A stretch of 64,000 nucleotides of DNA from Caldilineaceae bacterium (GCA_022842065.1 JALHQH010000006.1:263475-327474), one strand, 5' to 3'; positions 43,117-51,190 are shown, counted from the first letter of the stretch. Numbers and translations are program-made. Notes: a model not told the origin generated them from the letters alone.

Positions 43117-44063
43117 GTCAACTAAGCCAACTAGCGGCGCCCTACACGGCGACCCAACAGAGCGGTTATTCCTACGGTTTTCTCGACGAGTTTGCCAAGC
43201 GTGAGATCCGCCGGCGCACTCTCAAAGCGATTGCGATTCCCGGCTATCAAGTTCCCTATGCCAGCCGCGAACTGCCGATCGCGCGCGGCTGGGGTACCGG
43301 TGGCTTACAGGTAACGCTGAGCATTACCGGCCCCCACAGTGTGGTCAAGGTGATCGACCAGGGGGCCGACGATTCGGTCAACGCCGCCAATCTGCGCCGC
43401 TTTATTGCGCGCATGACTGGTGCCCAGACCACCACGGATACGCTGGCCGCCACCATTATTCAGAGCCGTCACCGGATTCCCGAAGAAATTTTACATAACG
43501 ACCAGGTGCTCGTTTTGCAAGTGCCGGATCCCGAACCGTTGCGTGGCGTGCAACCCAACATGTCACAGGCGCGCATTATGCATGGCGATGCCGATTACAG
43601 CCAGATGTGGCTCACCCTTTACGAGCAGCTAGTTTTCTTTGGCCGCTTTATGCAAGGGGCCAGTTACCCCTCGCTCGTCCATGGCCGCTATCTCATCTCG
43701 CCCAGCCCGATCCCACGCTGGGATACACCAAAACTGCATCAAGCGGCCCATCTCACGCTGCTCTCGGCGGGGCGCGAAAAACGGCTTTATGCCGTGCCAC
43801 CCTATACCGATGTGCGGCCGATTGAGTTTGACGATGTCTTCTTTCAGGTCGAAGCGCAAGGCACCTGGCGCTGTCGGCAGAGTGGCGCACAACACAAATT
43901 TATGAACGAGCTGCCCCAAGACGATGGCACGGTGCTCTATGAGTTGTCCGACACGAGTTATGCCGCCAAGTTGGTCGCACAACACAGCGGCCAGGCCGCC
44001 CCACTGGGCGAGACCTATTTTGACGATCAGGGCAAGTTCTACCACTCAGGCTTTCTGAAGTAA
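43113..44063 (+). CDS. phnJ: C-P lyase catalytic subunit PhnJ, lacking most Fe-S cysteines
   Basis: The 316-residue protein aligns by eye with E. coli PhnJ over its whole length: AIPGYQVP with the glycyl-radical Gly (Gly44 here), YGWGTGG-like RGWGTGGLQVT, KVIDQGADDSVNAA, QSRHRIPEE, SPSPIPRWDTPK and GREKRLYAVPPYT. In E. coli the next segment has the four cysteines that hold the [4Fe-4S] cluster and the thiyl radical (CxxC, then VCSDTDYC). Here the corresponding positions read RCRQSG and YELSDTSYAAK: only Cys254 remains, and it is the only Cys in the protein. The frame is intact and the rest of the operon looks functional. Confidence 0.93.
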   Translation: MSQLSQLAAPYTATQQSGYSYGFLDEFAKREIRRRTLKAIAIPGYQVPYASRELPIARGWGTGGLQVTLSITGPHSVVKVIDQGADDSVNAANLRRFIARMTGAQTTTDTLAATIIQSRHRIPEEILHNDQVLVLQVPDPEPLRGVQPNMSQARIMHGDADYSQMWLTLYEQLVFFGRFMQGASYPSLVHGRYLISPSPIPRWDTPKLHQAAHLTLLSAGREKRLYAVPPYTDVRPIEFDDVFFQVEAQGTWRCRQSGAQHKFMNELPQDDGTVLYELSDTSYAAKLVAQHSGQAAPLGETYFDDQGKFYHSGFLK

Positions 44064-44075
44064 GCACCTACTCGT

Positions 44076-44268
44076 TCCGCCGCGGAGCGGCGGACTGCAG
44101 CTTGGACGCTCTGCGTCCCTGGTCATCCGTGTACTCAGCATCCTCAGATGCTGAGCCCGTTCCTCAACGTCTGTGTGCATCTGGGGATGCACACTACACG
44201 TTCCCGAACTTGGAATTACTGGTAGGGCACGCTGCACCCTACCAGTATCACGCCGCTTTGCGGCGTGA
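44076..44268. repeat. Array of six consecutive perfect hairpins between phnJ and the phytase-like gene
   Basis: Stems: 44076-44082/44088-44094, 44104-44109/44113-44118, 44134-44142/44147-44155, 44173-44181/44186-44194, 44217-44227/44237-44247 and 44248-44256/44260-44268. All are perfect, 6-11 bp, with loops of 3-9 bases. The fourth resembles a hairpin at 59334-59355. This fills the 239-base gap apart from the ribosome site. Confidence 0.85.
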
Positions 44269-44302
44269 CGAGACACTTAATACGACTAACAGGAGATTCA
44301 TC

Positions 44303-45571
44303 ATGTATCGACACTTTCGTTTGTTATTCGCGGTCTTACTCTTGGCCCTGACCACCAGCCAAGCCATTGCGCAGACCAGCGGCGCGGAGCTAATCGGCTA
44401 CGCTGAATTGCCCGCCGATACCTTTGCCCCTGGTCCTGATTCCGGCCAATTTGAGGGCAACGGCAACAAGTTGGCTGCGCCCCGCTTTACCGGGCAGCCA
44501 ATCCAGGGCTTTTCGGCGATTCAATTTGGCACCAAGAGCGATAGTTACTGGGTCATGTCGGATAACGGCTTTGGCAGCAAGTACAACAGCCCCGATTACC
44601 TGCTGCGCCTCTACCAGATCACCCCAGATCCAGTGACCGTGGACGGCGGCAGCGGTGAAGTGGAGATTGATGCCCGCTTTATCCAGCTGCGCGACCCGGA
44701 TCAGTTGGTCCCCTTTATGATTGCCAACGAATTTACGCGCGAGCGGTTGCTCACCGGTTTCGATTTTGATGTGGAATCCTTTGTGATTGCCGAAGATGGT
44801 ACGATCTGGATCGGCGACGAATTTGGCCCCTACCTGCTCCACTTTGATGCCACGGGCAAACTGCTGGAAGCGCCCTATGCCACGCCGAATCTCTTGGAAG
44901 GCTTGGATCCAACCAAAGACTTTGTGCGCTCACCCCAAAATCCGGCGAACCTGGCCAATGCGCCGCAGCCAGGCGCGGTCGGTGGTGCTAACCTGCGCGC
45001 CTCGCGCGGCTATGAGGGCATGGCACTTAGCCCCGACAAAACATGGGCCTATCCTTTGCTCGAAGGCACGGTCATTAGCGACACCGCCGGCCTGCTGCGT
45101 ATCTATTCCTTTGACCTGGTCAACCAGGAGTTTATCGACATTGTCGGCTACTACCCGATGGAAGATCCCGGCAATGCGATCGGCGATTTTGCTGTGGTCA
45201 ATGAAGATGAGTTCCTGGTCATCGAGCGCGACAATGCCTTTGGGGCCGATGCCAAGCTCAAGAAGATCTTTAAGATCAACCTGGCCGAACAGGATGAAAA
45301 TGGCGTGGTCGCCAAAGAAGAAGTGGCCGATCTGCTCAACATTGCCGACCCCAACAACCTGGCCAGCGATGGCGTCTTCACCTTCCCCTTTGTCACGATT
45401 GAAAATGTGATCGTGTTGGATGAAACGACCATCCTGGTTGCCAATGACAACAACTATCCGGCCACCGGCGGGCGTGGGGCTGATGTGAAAGACAATAACG
45501 AGATCATCTGGCTGCAACTAGCCACCCCGTTGACGCTGGCCGATGGCGTCGGCATGGCAGCGGATGAATAA
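44303..45571 (+). CDS. Secreted phytase-like esterase family protein inside the phn operon
   Basis: The ATG at 44303 behind AGGAGA gives 422 residues with a cleavable signal peptide ending at AIAQ. The sequence matches the 'esterase-like activity of phytase' family: GQPIQGFSAIQFGTKSDSYW, VMSDNGFGSKYNSPDYLLRL, FVIAEDGTIWIGDEFGPYLL, SRGYEGMALSPDKTWAYPLL, and FLVIERDNAFGADAKLKKIF. It should act outside the cell or in the periplasm-like space on phosphate esters, but the family's substrates are poorly known. It is placed between phnJ and phnK on the same strand, so it is probably co-expressed with C-P lyase. It is unrelated in detail to the beta-propeller phytase at 7247. Confidence 0.88.
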   Translation: MYRHFRLLFAVLLLALTTSQAIAQTSGAELIGYAELPADTFAPGPDSGQFEGNGNKLAAPRFTGQPIQGFSAIQFGTKSDSYWVMSDNGFGSKYNSPDYLLRLYQITPDPVTVDGGSGEVEIDARFIQLRDPDQLVPFMIANEFTRERLLTGFDFDVESFVIAEDGTIWIGDEFGPYLLHFDATGKLLEAPYATPNLLEGLDPTKDFVRSPQNPANLANAPQPGAVGGANLRASRGYEGMALSPDKTWAYPLLEGTVISDTAGLLRIYSFDLVNQEFIDIVGYYPMEDPGNAIGDFAVVNEDEFLVIERDNAFGADAKLKKIFKINLAEQDENGVVAKEEVADLLNIADPNNLASDGVFTFPFVTIENVIVLDETTILVANDNNYPATGGRGADVKDNNEIIWLQLATPLTLADGVGMAADE

Positions 45572-45588
45572 ACAAACGTAAAACATTC

Positions 45589-45640
45589 GCGTTCCTCAGC
45601 GTAGCGGCAAGGCATGCCTTGCCGCTACGCTGAGGAACGC
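45589..45640. repeat. Perfect 52-bp palindrome without loop
   Basis: Bases 45589-45614 and 45615-45640 are exact reverse complements with the centre ggcatgcc. It lies between the phytase-like gene and phnK. Its core resembles the palindrome at 10667-10720. Confidence 0.92.
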
Positions 45641-45675
45641 CTGATCCGGAAAAAGACCTTTTGATTAGCAACGCT

Positions 45676-46494
45676 ATGCACAATCAGCACACCATTCCAA
45701 TCCAACTTGCCCCACCACACTTTGTCACCACCCCGCCAGTGCTGCAAGTCCGCGGGGTGAGCAAGCGTTATGGCCGTATCACCGCCGTCGACAATGTTGA
45801 CGTGACCGTCTACCCCGGCGAAATTCTGGGCATTGTCGGTGAGTCGGGATCGGGCAAATCGACCCTCTTGCGCATGCTCAACCTGGAGGAAGCGGCAGAC
45901 AGCGGCATCTATACCCTGGCGATTCCCGGCTACGAAGGCCGCAATCTCTTTGGCTTGGACCGCCTGGCCAAACGCGATGTGCGTGTCAACCATATTGGCA
46001 TTGTCTACCAACATCCTCATTTGGGGCTGCGTATGCGCAAAACGAGCAGTGGCAATGTGGCAGAACGGCTGATTATGGCCGGTGAACGCAATTTTGCCCA
46101 CTTGCGCCAAGCCGCCGGCGATGCCCTCGCTGCTTCCGAATTCCCCCTGGATCGCATGGACGACCTGCCCCTGCGCCTTTCCGGTGGCATGCAACAGCGC
46201 GTCCAATTGGCCAAGGCGATTGCCTTGCGTCCGGCCTTGCTCCTGCTCGACGAGCCAACCAGTGGGCTAGATGTTTCGGTGCAAGCGATGGTGCTCGACA
46301 CCCTGAAACGGCTCCAGCGCGAAACACAGGTCACGATGGTCATGGTCTCCCACGATCTCGGCGTCATCCGTACCCTGGCCGACCGGGTGATGGTAATGAA
46401 AGAGGCCCGCGTCGTCGAAACCGGCCTCACCGACCAGGTGCTCGAAGACCCGCAGGATGCGTATACACAGCAGTTAATTCACGCGAAGTTGTGA
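45676..46494 (+). CDS. phnK: C-P lyase ABC-type ATPase PhnK
   Basis: The ATG at 45676 gives 272 residues, slightly longer than E. coli PhnK. It has Walker A GESGSGKST, the Q-loop in IGIVYQHPHLGLRMRKTSSG (typical PhnK wording), the LRLSGGMQQRVQLAKAIALR signature, Walker B LLLLDEPTSGLD and the H-loop VSHDLGV. PhnK binds the PhnGHIJ core and is needed for C-P cleavage. No obvious ribosome site precedes the start; a perfect palindrome lies just upstream. It is followed, after another repeat, by a metallophosphoesterase rather than directly by phnL. Confidence 0.93.
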   Translation: MHNQHTIPIQLAPPHFVTTPPVLQVRGVSKRYGRITAVDNVDVTVYPGEILGIVGESGSGKSTLLRMLNLEEAADSGIYTLAIPGYEGRNLFGLDRLAKRDVRVNHIGIVYQHPHLGLRMRKTSSGNVAERLIMAGERNFAHLRQAAGDALAASEFPLDRMDDLPLRLSGGMQQRVQLAKAIALRPALLLLDEPTSGLDVSVQAMVLDTLKRLQRETQVTMVMVSHDLGVIRTLADRVMVMKEARVVETGLTDQVLEDPQDAYTQQLIHAKL

Positions 46495-46503
46495 TTACGT
46501 GCT

Positions 46504-46596
46504 GCGTGAAACGTGAAACGTGAAACGTAACAGTGTGGCTGTATGGCGCAATTGGTGCGTTTACGAATCAAGTTTTACGCTTCACGTTTTACGTTT
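46504..46596. repeat. Imperfect inverted repeat of gtgaaac/gttttacg units
   Basis: Three tandem gtgaaac units (46504-46528) face ttttacgcttcacgttttacg (about 46573-46594). Same unit family as at 40802-40871. It separates phnK from the metallophosphoesterase gene. Confidence 0.75.
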
Positions 46597-46617
46597 TATC
46601 TATCACCTGAGAAACTC

Positions 46618-47397
46618 ATGAAAATCGGTCTCATTGCGGACATCCACGGCAACCAGCAAGCCCTCAGCCAAGTGTTAAATCAGCTCTATAGCGAGCGGGT
46701 TGACCTGATCTTATGCGCGGGCGATCTAGTCTGTTATGGGGCCCATTGCAATCAGGTGATCGAGTTAATGCGCTCCTGCGCGATTCCCACCGTCACCGGC
46801 AACTATGATGCTGCCGTTGCTTGGGATTGGGTCAAAGCGTCCAGCAAACCCTCCAGCCCAGTCAACGAAGTATTAAAGCAGGCGGCGCTCGATTGGACCA
46901 AAGCGGCGCTCCATAGTAAACACCAGGGCTATCTGCGTGGCTTACCCTGGCAGTTGCGCTATCAACTAGATGGGCTCGACATTGCAGTGATTCACGCCGG
47001 TTTACACGCATTGGATGAATGGTATACCCCAGATGAGCCGGTGCGCCTCTCTGCCTTAGCCGCGCAGGTCGGGGCGGACATTATTGTGCTCGGCCATACC
47101 CATCAAGCGTTTGTTTATGAGGTTGAGTATGCCCCTGGCCGCCGCACCCTTTTGATTAATCCCGGTGCCGTTGGGCGTTCCCTCGATGGTGATCCACGCG
47201 CCGCCTATGCGACGCTACAAACGGCGACACGCGTCGTCAAGTTGCAGCGCATCGCCTATAACTTGCCGATGGCGGTCCAAGCGATTATGCATAGCGGGAT
47301 GCCACCGGAGATTGCCTTGCTTGTTCAATATGGCGCGCGCCGCGTTGAGCAGTTGCCGGCACCCATGCTCGAACAGATAAGGATTGAAGCAGTATGA
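46618..47397 (+). CDS. Calcineurin-like metallophosphoesterase (YfcE/MJ0936-like) in the phn operon
   Basis: From the ATG at 46618 the protein has 259 residues with the full metal-site motif set: GLIADIHGNQQA, AGDLVCYG, VTGNYDAAVAW, VIHAGL, and VLGHTHQAFVY. The earlier in-frame start lies in the repeat and is rejected. Such enzymes hydrolyse phosphodiesters or phosphomonoesters with two metal ions. It lies between phnK and phnL and overlaps phnL by four bases, so it is firmly part of the operon. Because phnP and phnN are absent, it may perform the cyclic ribose phosphate hydrolysis normally done by PhnP (inference). Confidence 0.9.
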   Translation: MKIGLIADIHGNQQALSQVLNQLYSERVDLILCAGDLVCYGAHCNQVIELMRSCAIPTVTGNYDAAVAWDWVKASSKPSSPVNEVLKQAALDWTKAALHSKHQGYLRGLPWQLRYQLDGLDIAVIHAGLHALDEWYTPDEPVRLSALAAQVGADIIVLGHTHQAFVYEVEYAPGRRTLLINPGAVGRSLDGDPRAAYATLQTATRVVKLQRIAYNLPMAVQAIMHSGMPPEIALLVQYGARRVEQLPAPMLEQIRIEAV

Positions 47398-48107
47398 GGA
47401 CAGATGTACTTTTGCACGTCGAGGGGTTAGCCAAACAGTTTACGATCCACCACCTGGGGCGGACGATTCCCGCCTTTGCGGATCTGCATTTCTGTCTGTC
47501 ACCAGGTCAATTTCTCTTAGTCAGTGGACCAAACGGGGCCGGCAAATCGACCTTGCTGCGCTGTCTCTACCGCACTTATCTGCCGACGGCGGGGCGGGCC
47601 TGGTTTCAATCCACTTATGGGCGCATCGATCTCGCCGGGGCGGCGGACAGTGACATCGCCCTGCTGCGCAAAGAGGAGATCGGCTTTGTCACCCAATTTC
47701 TCAAGACGCGACCACGGGTCACCGCGCTTGAACTGGTAGCCGAACCGTTGCTGCTGACGGGGTTGAGCGCTGCGGAAGCCACTAAACGCGCCGAGGCTGC
47801 GCTCGATTTTTTTGGTGTAAAACCGGATCTCTGGTCGGCTTACCCCACCACCTTTTCCGGCGGCGAGCAACAAAAGGTCAACCTGGCGCGCGCGTTGATC
47901 CGCCCCTATCGGCTCTTATTACTCGACGAACCCACTGCTTCGCTGGATGTGCAGGCCCGTCAAGCGTTGGTCGAACGGCTGAAAGTGCTGAAAACACAAG
48001 GCGTTGCGATGATGGCCGTGCTGCACCATGCCGAAGACGCCGCCGACCTGATCGACCATCGTCTAGAGATTGTAACCCAACAGGAAATCGCATATGTGGC
48101 TGAGTGA
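47394..48107 (+). CDS. phnL: C-P lyase ABC-type ATPase PhnL
   Basis: The 237-residue protein has Walker A GPNGAGKST, the PhnL-typical LRCLYRTYLPTAG, EEIGFVTQFLKTRPRVTALE around the Q-loop, the signature TFSGGEQQKVNLARALIRPY, Walker B LLLLDEPTASLD and a late His. PhnL acts with PhnG, H and I in forming the alpha-D-ribose-1-phosphonate triphosphate. The start overlaps the metallophosphoesterase stop (ATGA) and the end overlaps phnM by 14 bases, indicating tight translational coupling across MPE-phnL-phnM. Confidence 0.94.
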   Translation: MRTDVLLHVEGLAKQFTIHHLGRTIPAFADLHFCLSPGQFLLVSGPNGAGKSTLLRCLYRTYLPTAGRAWFQSTYGRIDLAGAADSDIALLRKEEIGFVTQFLKTRPRVTALELVAEPLLLTGLSAAEATKRAEAALDFFGVKPDLWSAYPTTFSGGEQQKVNLARALIRPYRLLLLDEPTASLDVQARQALVERLKVLKTQGVAMMAVLHHAEDAADLIDHRLEIVTQQEIAYVAE

Positions 48108-49308
48108 CTTACAAATTGTACTGCCCGACGGTGTGCTTGACCGCGGCTCGTTGCGCATTGAGAATGGCCGGATCGCTGAGATTATAGAAGGCCCGGTCTC
48201 TGCACCGGCCGCGGTGCAGGGGGCCGGTTTGTTGGCCATTCCTGGCCTGATCGATATGCACGGGGACATGCTCGAACGGGACATTTCGCCCCGCCCCGGG
48301 GCCGAGTTACCCTTTGCGATGGCCCTGAATGAATTGGATAAACGGTTGGTCGCAACGGGGATCACCACGGCGTATGCCGCCATCTCTTTTGCCTGGCACA
48401 CCGGGCAAAGTCTCCGTTCGGATGGCAAGGCGCGTGCGATCATGGCCACGATCAACGAGTTGCGGCCCACGTTGCTCGCCGATCATTATGTCCACGCCCG
48501 CTTTGAGATCACCAACCCCCAAGCCGGTGCCATTTTAGAAGAGATGATCCTGGCCGGTCAGGTACACATGGCCTCGATCATGGATCACACGCCAGGGCAA
48601 GGCCAATATCGGGATATTGAAGGTTATGTCAAGCAGATGTTTGAATGGCGGCGCAAGATGGGTGACCCGTTGGGTGGCAATGGCCAGGAGATCACCGAAG
48701 CCGATGTGCGTGAGAGTGTCGTTGTAGCCCAACAGCGCCCAAAGGCGTGGGATTCGGTTTATTCCGTAGCGCAAGTCGCGCAAAAACATGGCGTGGTGCT
48801 CGCCTCGCACGATGATGACACCGTGGAGAAGGTTGATCTAATGCTCGATGTCGGCATCAATATGAGTGAATTCCCGGTCAGCAAAGAGGCCGCCGGTCGC
48901 GCCCGTGAACATGGCCTGCATGTCGCGATGGGCGCACCGAATGCCCTGCAAGGGCGCTCGCTCTCCGGCAACCTCAGTGCCGCCGACGCCATTGCCGATG
49001 GGTTGGTCGATATTCTTGCCACCGATTATTACCCGGCCTCCATGCTGCAAGCAGCCTTTGCCCTCGTTGCGCGCGGCGTCCTGCCCCTCCACCAGGCGAT
49101 CAAATTAATCAGCGAAAATGTAGCGGACGGGCTGCGCTTGCATGATCGGGGTCAACTTGCGGTGGGTAAGTTGGCCGATCTGGTGTTGCTCGATGTCAAC
49201 GGGGAAATGCCGCGCGTCCACGGCACCCTGCGCCACGGCCAGCCTGTCTACTGGGACAAATTTATGCACGCACGGGGTACACTACAGCGCAGCAAAGTTG
49301 TGGTGTAG
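48094..49308 (+). CDS. phnM: RPnTP diphosphatase PhnM (amidohydrolase superfamily)
   Basis: The 404-residue protein has GLIDMHGDMLERDISPRPGA, which carries the first metal ligands and the PhnM-specific ERxxxPRPG stretch, then ASIMDHTPGQGQYRDIEGY, VLASHDDDTVEKVDLMLDVG, MSEFPVSKEAAGRAREHGLH and ILATDYYPASMLQAA. PhnM removes pyrophosphate from ribose-1-phosphonate triphosphate. It overlaps phnL. A perfect hairpin follows 4 bases after the stop and a hexapeptide acyltransferase gene comes next. Confidence 0.94.
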   Translation: MWLSDLQIVLPDGVLDRGSLRIENGRIAEIIEGPVSAPAAVQGAGLLAIPGLIDMHGDMLERDISPRPGAELPFAMALNELDKRLVATGITTAYAAISFAWHTGQSLRSDGKARAIMATINELRPTLLADHYVHARFEITNPQAGAILEEMILAGQVHMASIMDHTPGQGQYRDIEGYVKQMFEWRRKMGDPLGGNGQEITEADVRESVVVAQQRPKAWDSVYSVAQVAQKHGVVLASHDDDTVEKVDLMLDVGINMSEFPVSKEAAGRAREHGLHVAMGAPNALQGRSLSGNLSAADAIADGLVDILATDYYPASMLQAAFALVARGVLPLHQAIKLISENVADGLRLHDRGQLAVGKLADLVLLDVNGEMPRVHGTLRHGQPVYWDKFMHARGTLQRSKVVV

Positions 49309-49311
49309 CAG

Positions 49312-49342
49312 GCTCGTGACCACGCTGACCGTGGTCACGAGC
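49312..49342. repeat. Perfect hairpin after phnM, 13-bp arms, 5-base loop
   Basis: Arms 49312-49324 and 49330-49342 are exact reverse complements. There is no T-run, so it may be an mRNA-stabilising hairpin or weak terminator rather than an intrinsic terminator; the acyltransferase gene begins 47 bases later. Confidence 0.8.
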
Positions 49343-49388
49343 ATCTAAATTGTCACATAACCTGCACAAATCCGATTGGTGACTGATC

Positions 49389-50039
49389 ATGTTACAGATT
49401 GCCCATTTTCCTGCTGTTGAACCCGAACACACCGTACGTATGCTGCATGAAACCCCCACCATCCACCCCTCCTGTCACATTGTGAGTAGCTTGGTCGGTG
49501 GCTGGACCGAATTGGGACCAGAGACCACACTGCTCGAATCAACCGTGGGCGACTACAGCTATACGGCTGGGCATGTCTCCCTGGCCTATACCGACGTGGG
49601 CAAGTTCTGTTCGATTGCCGCGCTGGTGCGGATCAACCCCGGCAACCACCCGATGGGGCGCGTGACCCAACACCATTTTACCTATCGCCGCGCCCAATAT
49701 GGCTTTGGGCCGGATGACGATAGCTTTTTTGATTGGCGCCGTGGCTATCGCTGTGTCACCGGCCATGATGTCTGGATCGGCCACGGTGCGATCATTTTGC
49801 CGGGGGTGACGATTGGCACAGGGGCGGTAGTTGGGGCCGGGGCTGTCGTCACGAAGGATGTCGATCCTTACACCATCGTCGTCGGCGTCCCGGCTAAACC
49901 GATCCGCAAACGTTTTCCTGCGGAAACGATCGAAGCCCTGCTGCGGATCGCCTGGTGGGATTGGGATCACGCCACGATCAAGGCGCGGTTTGCCGATCTA
50001 TTAGAGATTGAGCGGTTTGTTGAACGGTATGGACGCTGA
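49389..50039 (+). CDS. Hexapeptide-repeat acyltransferase of phosphonate clusters
   Basis: The 216-residue protein is a left-handed beta-helix acyltransferase: [56 protein letters not shown] and [20 protein letters not shown], then [11 protein letters not shown]. The NHP and GHG histidines are the likely catalytic ones. Proteins of this type, resembling chloramphenicol acetyltransferase, recur in phn operons and are annotated as phosphonate metabolism transferases; they may acetylate aminoalkylphosphonates in the manner of PhnO. It is the last gene of the operon. Confidence 0.9.
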   Translation: MLQIAHFPAVEPEHTVRMLHETPTIHPSCHIVSSLVGGWTELGPETTLLESTVGDYSYTAGHVSLAYTDVGKFCSIAALVRINPGNHPMGRVTQHHFTYRRAQYGFGPDDDSFFDWRRGYRCVTGHDVWIGHGAIILPGVTIGTGAVVGAGAVVTKDVDPYTIVVGVPAKPIRKRFPAETIEALLRIAWWDWDHATIKARFADLLEIERFVERYGR

Positions 50040-51190
50040 ACCGGCAAAAAGAGATTTAGCGGAGTTCTTCTTTTAAGTAAGTATAACGCCGATTTAATTT
50101 CTTCCGGGCGATCAAGGGGTAAATAGGCAAGTGCACATCTTGCAAAGTTGTCAACTAGGTGGGATTGACATTCCTCTGGGCAAGTGTTATGCTTCAAGCG
50201 TTCGTTCACAATGGAACAAACGCAATTTATGCTATCCGAAGATTGCCAAGCAGCCGCCTTGTTTGATGGATTGTGATTTACCAGTTTTAGCTGACAGATT
50301 CGTTGCTCTGTTTGATAACCGTCTTCGGATAGATACAAAGATGATAATGAACGTTTCACACACAACTACTCAACGGGCTGAAAGCCAGCCCGAAGCGGAC
50401 AGTCAACCGCCCGATTCTGCACATCGTACTCGTGCTGCCACCAGGTCAGGTGGTGGCCGGCTGCAGAGTAGGGCACTGCGATTGTCCACAAACAAGGCAA
50501 CGAAATTTGCCTTTATAGCGCCTGCAGCAGAGATGTCCTGCCCAATGTATGGTTCGGTTAGCCGTGGTGAACCGACCGATTGGGGAGTGCAGAAGGCATT
50601 GCTGCCAGGGTCCGGCTAGTTCCATTCATTAGGTCAAGTCCGGACGCTGGTCCGGTTTATCTTCTGTTTTCTCCTCTTTCCCACATCACCATTACACGCT
50701 CACCAACTACTCGTTTAGCAACTGCCTTGCGGTTAGCGCACTGATTTTTGGCATACCTAGTCTACTTCATTGGCCGCGACTGGCATAGGGGTGGATTACA
50801 TCTGTGGCGAGGCCGTCGCAGTTGCATTAGTCATGCCACTGATCAAAGCGGTACCCGATCGAACCCGCGCGCCGCGTGATCGCGGGCGGGGCCATGGCAG
50901 CGCTCGCGCAAAGGTCAACACCCCCGTGTTGCATTGTCAGCGCGCCTGCTTTGCGTCCCTACTGGCGACGCGCTTGATGTTCGCCGGCCATTCATTGCTT
51001 GTTGCCGGCACTGCGGAACTGGGCACGGCGGAACTGGGCATGGCGCAGTCGGCAAGTTGTGTGGATTCGTTTATCCAAGCCGAATTGTCTGCTGAATGAC
51101 CAGCGCATGGTTGCAGCACACAATGGCCGTTTATCAGCCCGCAGGATCAGAACGCAATCAACAACTTGTGGAAGAAGATGGAGGTATCCG
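50040..51190. other. Long gap between the phn cluster and mgtE; no recognisable gene
   Basis: About 1.15 kb without a convincing gene. Several open frames (for example 50131-50619 plus, 49967-50365 minus) have no ribosome site, no motif and atypical composition. A consensus-like promoter lies at 50165-50193. ctatccgaaga near 50232 can pair with tcttcggatag near 50322. Short hairpins occur (gggctgaaagccagccc near 50379; ccaccaggtcaggtgg near 50440). The stretch may be a long mgtE leader or decayed DNA. Confidence 0.5.
50165..50193 (+). promoter_or_regulatory. Sigma-70-like promoter in the phn-mgtE gap
   Basis: TTGACA (50165-50170), a 17-base spacer and TATGCT (50188-50193) form a near-consensus promoter. 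If used, transcription toward mgtE would have a leader of about 1 kb. Confidence 0.45.

Noticed and set aside
49967..50365. A 132-codon minus-strand ORF overlapping the acyltransferase end
   Set aside because: It overlaps a certain gene and shows no motif or ribosome site.
50131..50619. A 162-codon ORF in the phn-mgtE gap
   Set aside because: No ribosome site, no hydrophobic or catalytic pattern, low-complexity composition.
50640..51190. M-box magnesium riboswitch upstream of mgtE
   Set aside because: No segment matched the M-box consensus by eye; a covariance-model search would decide.
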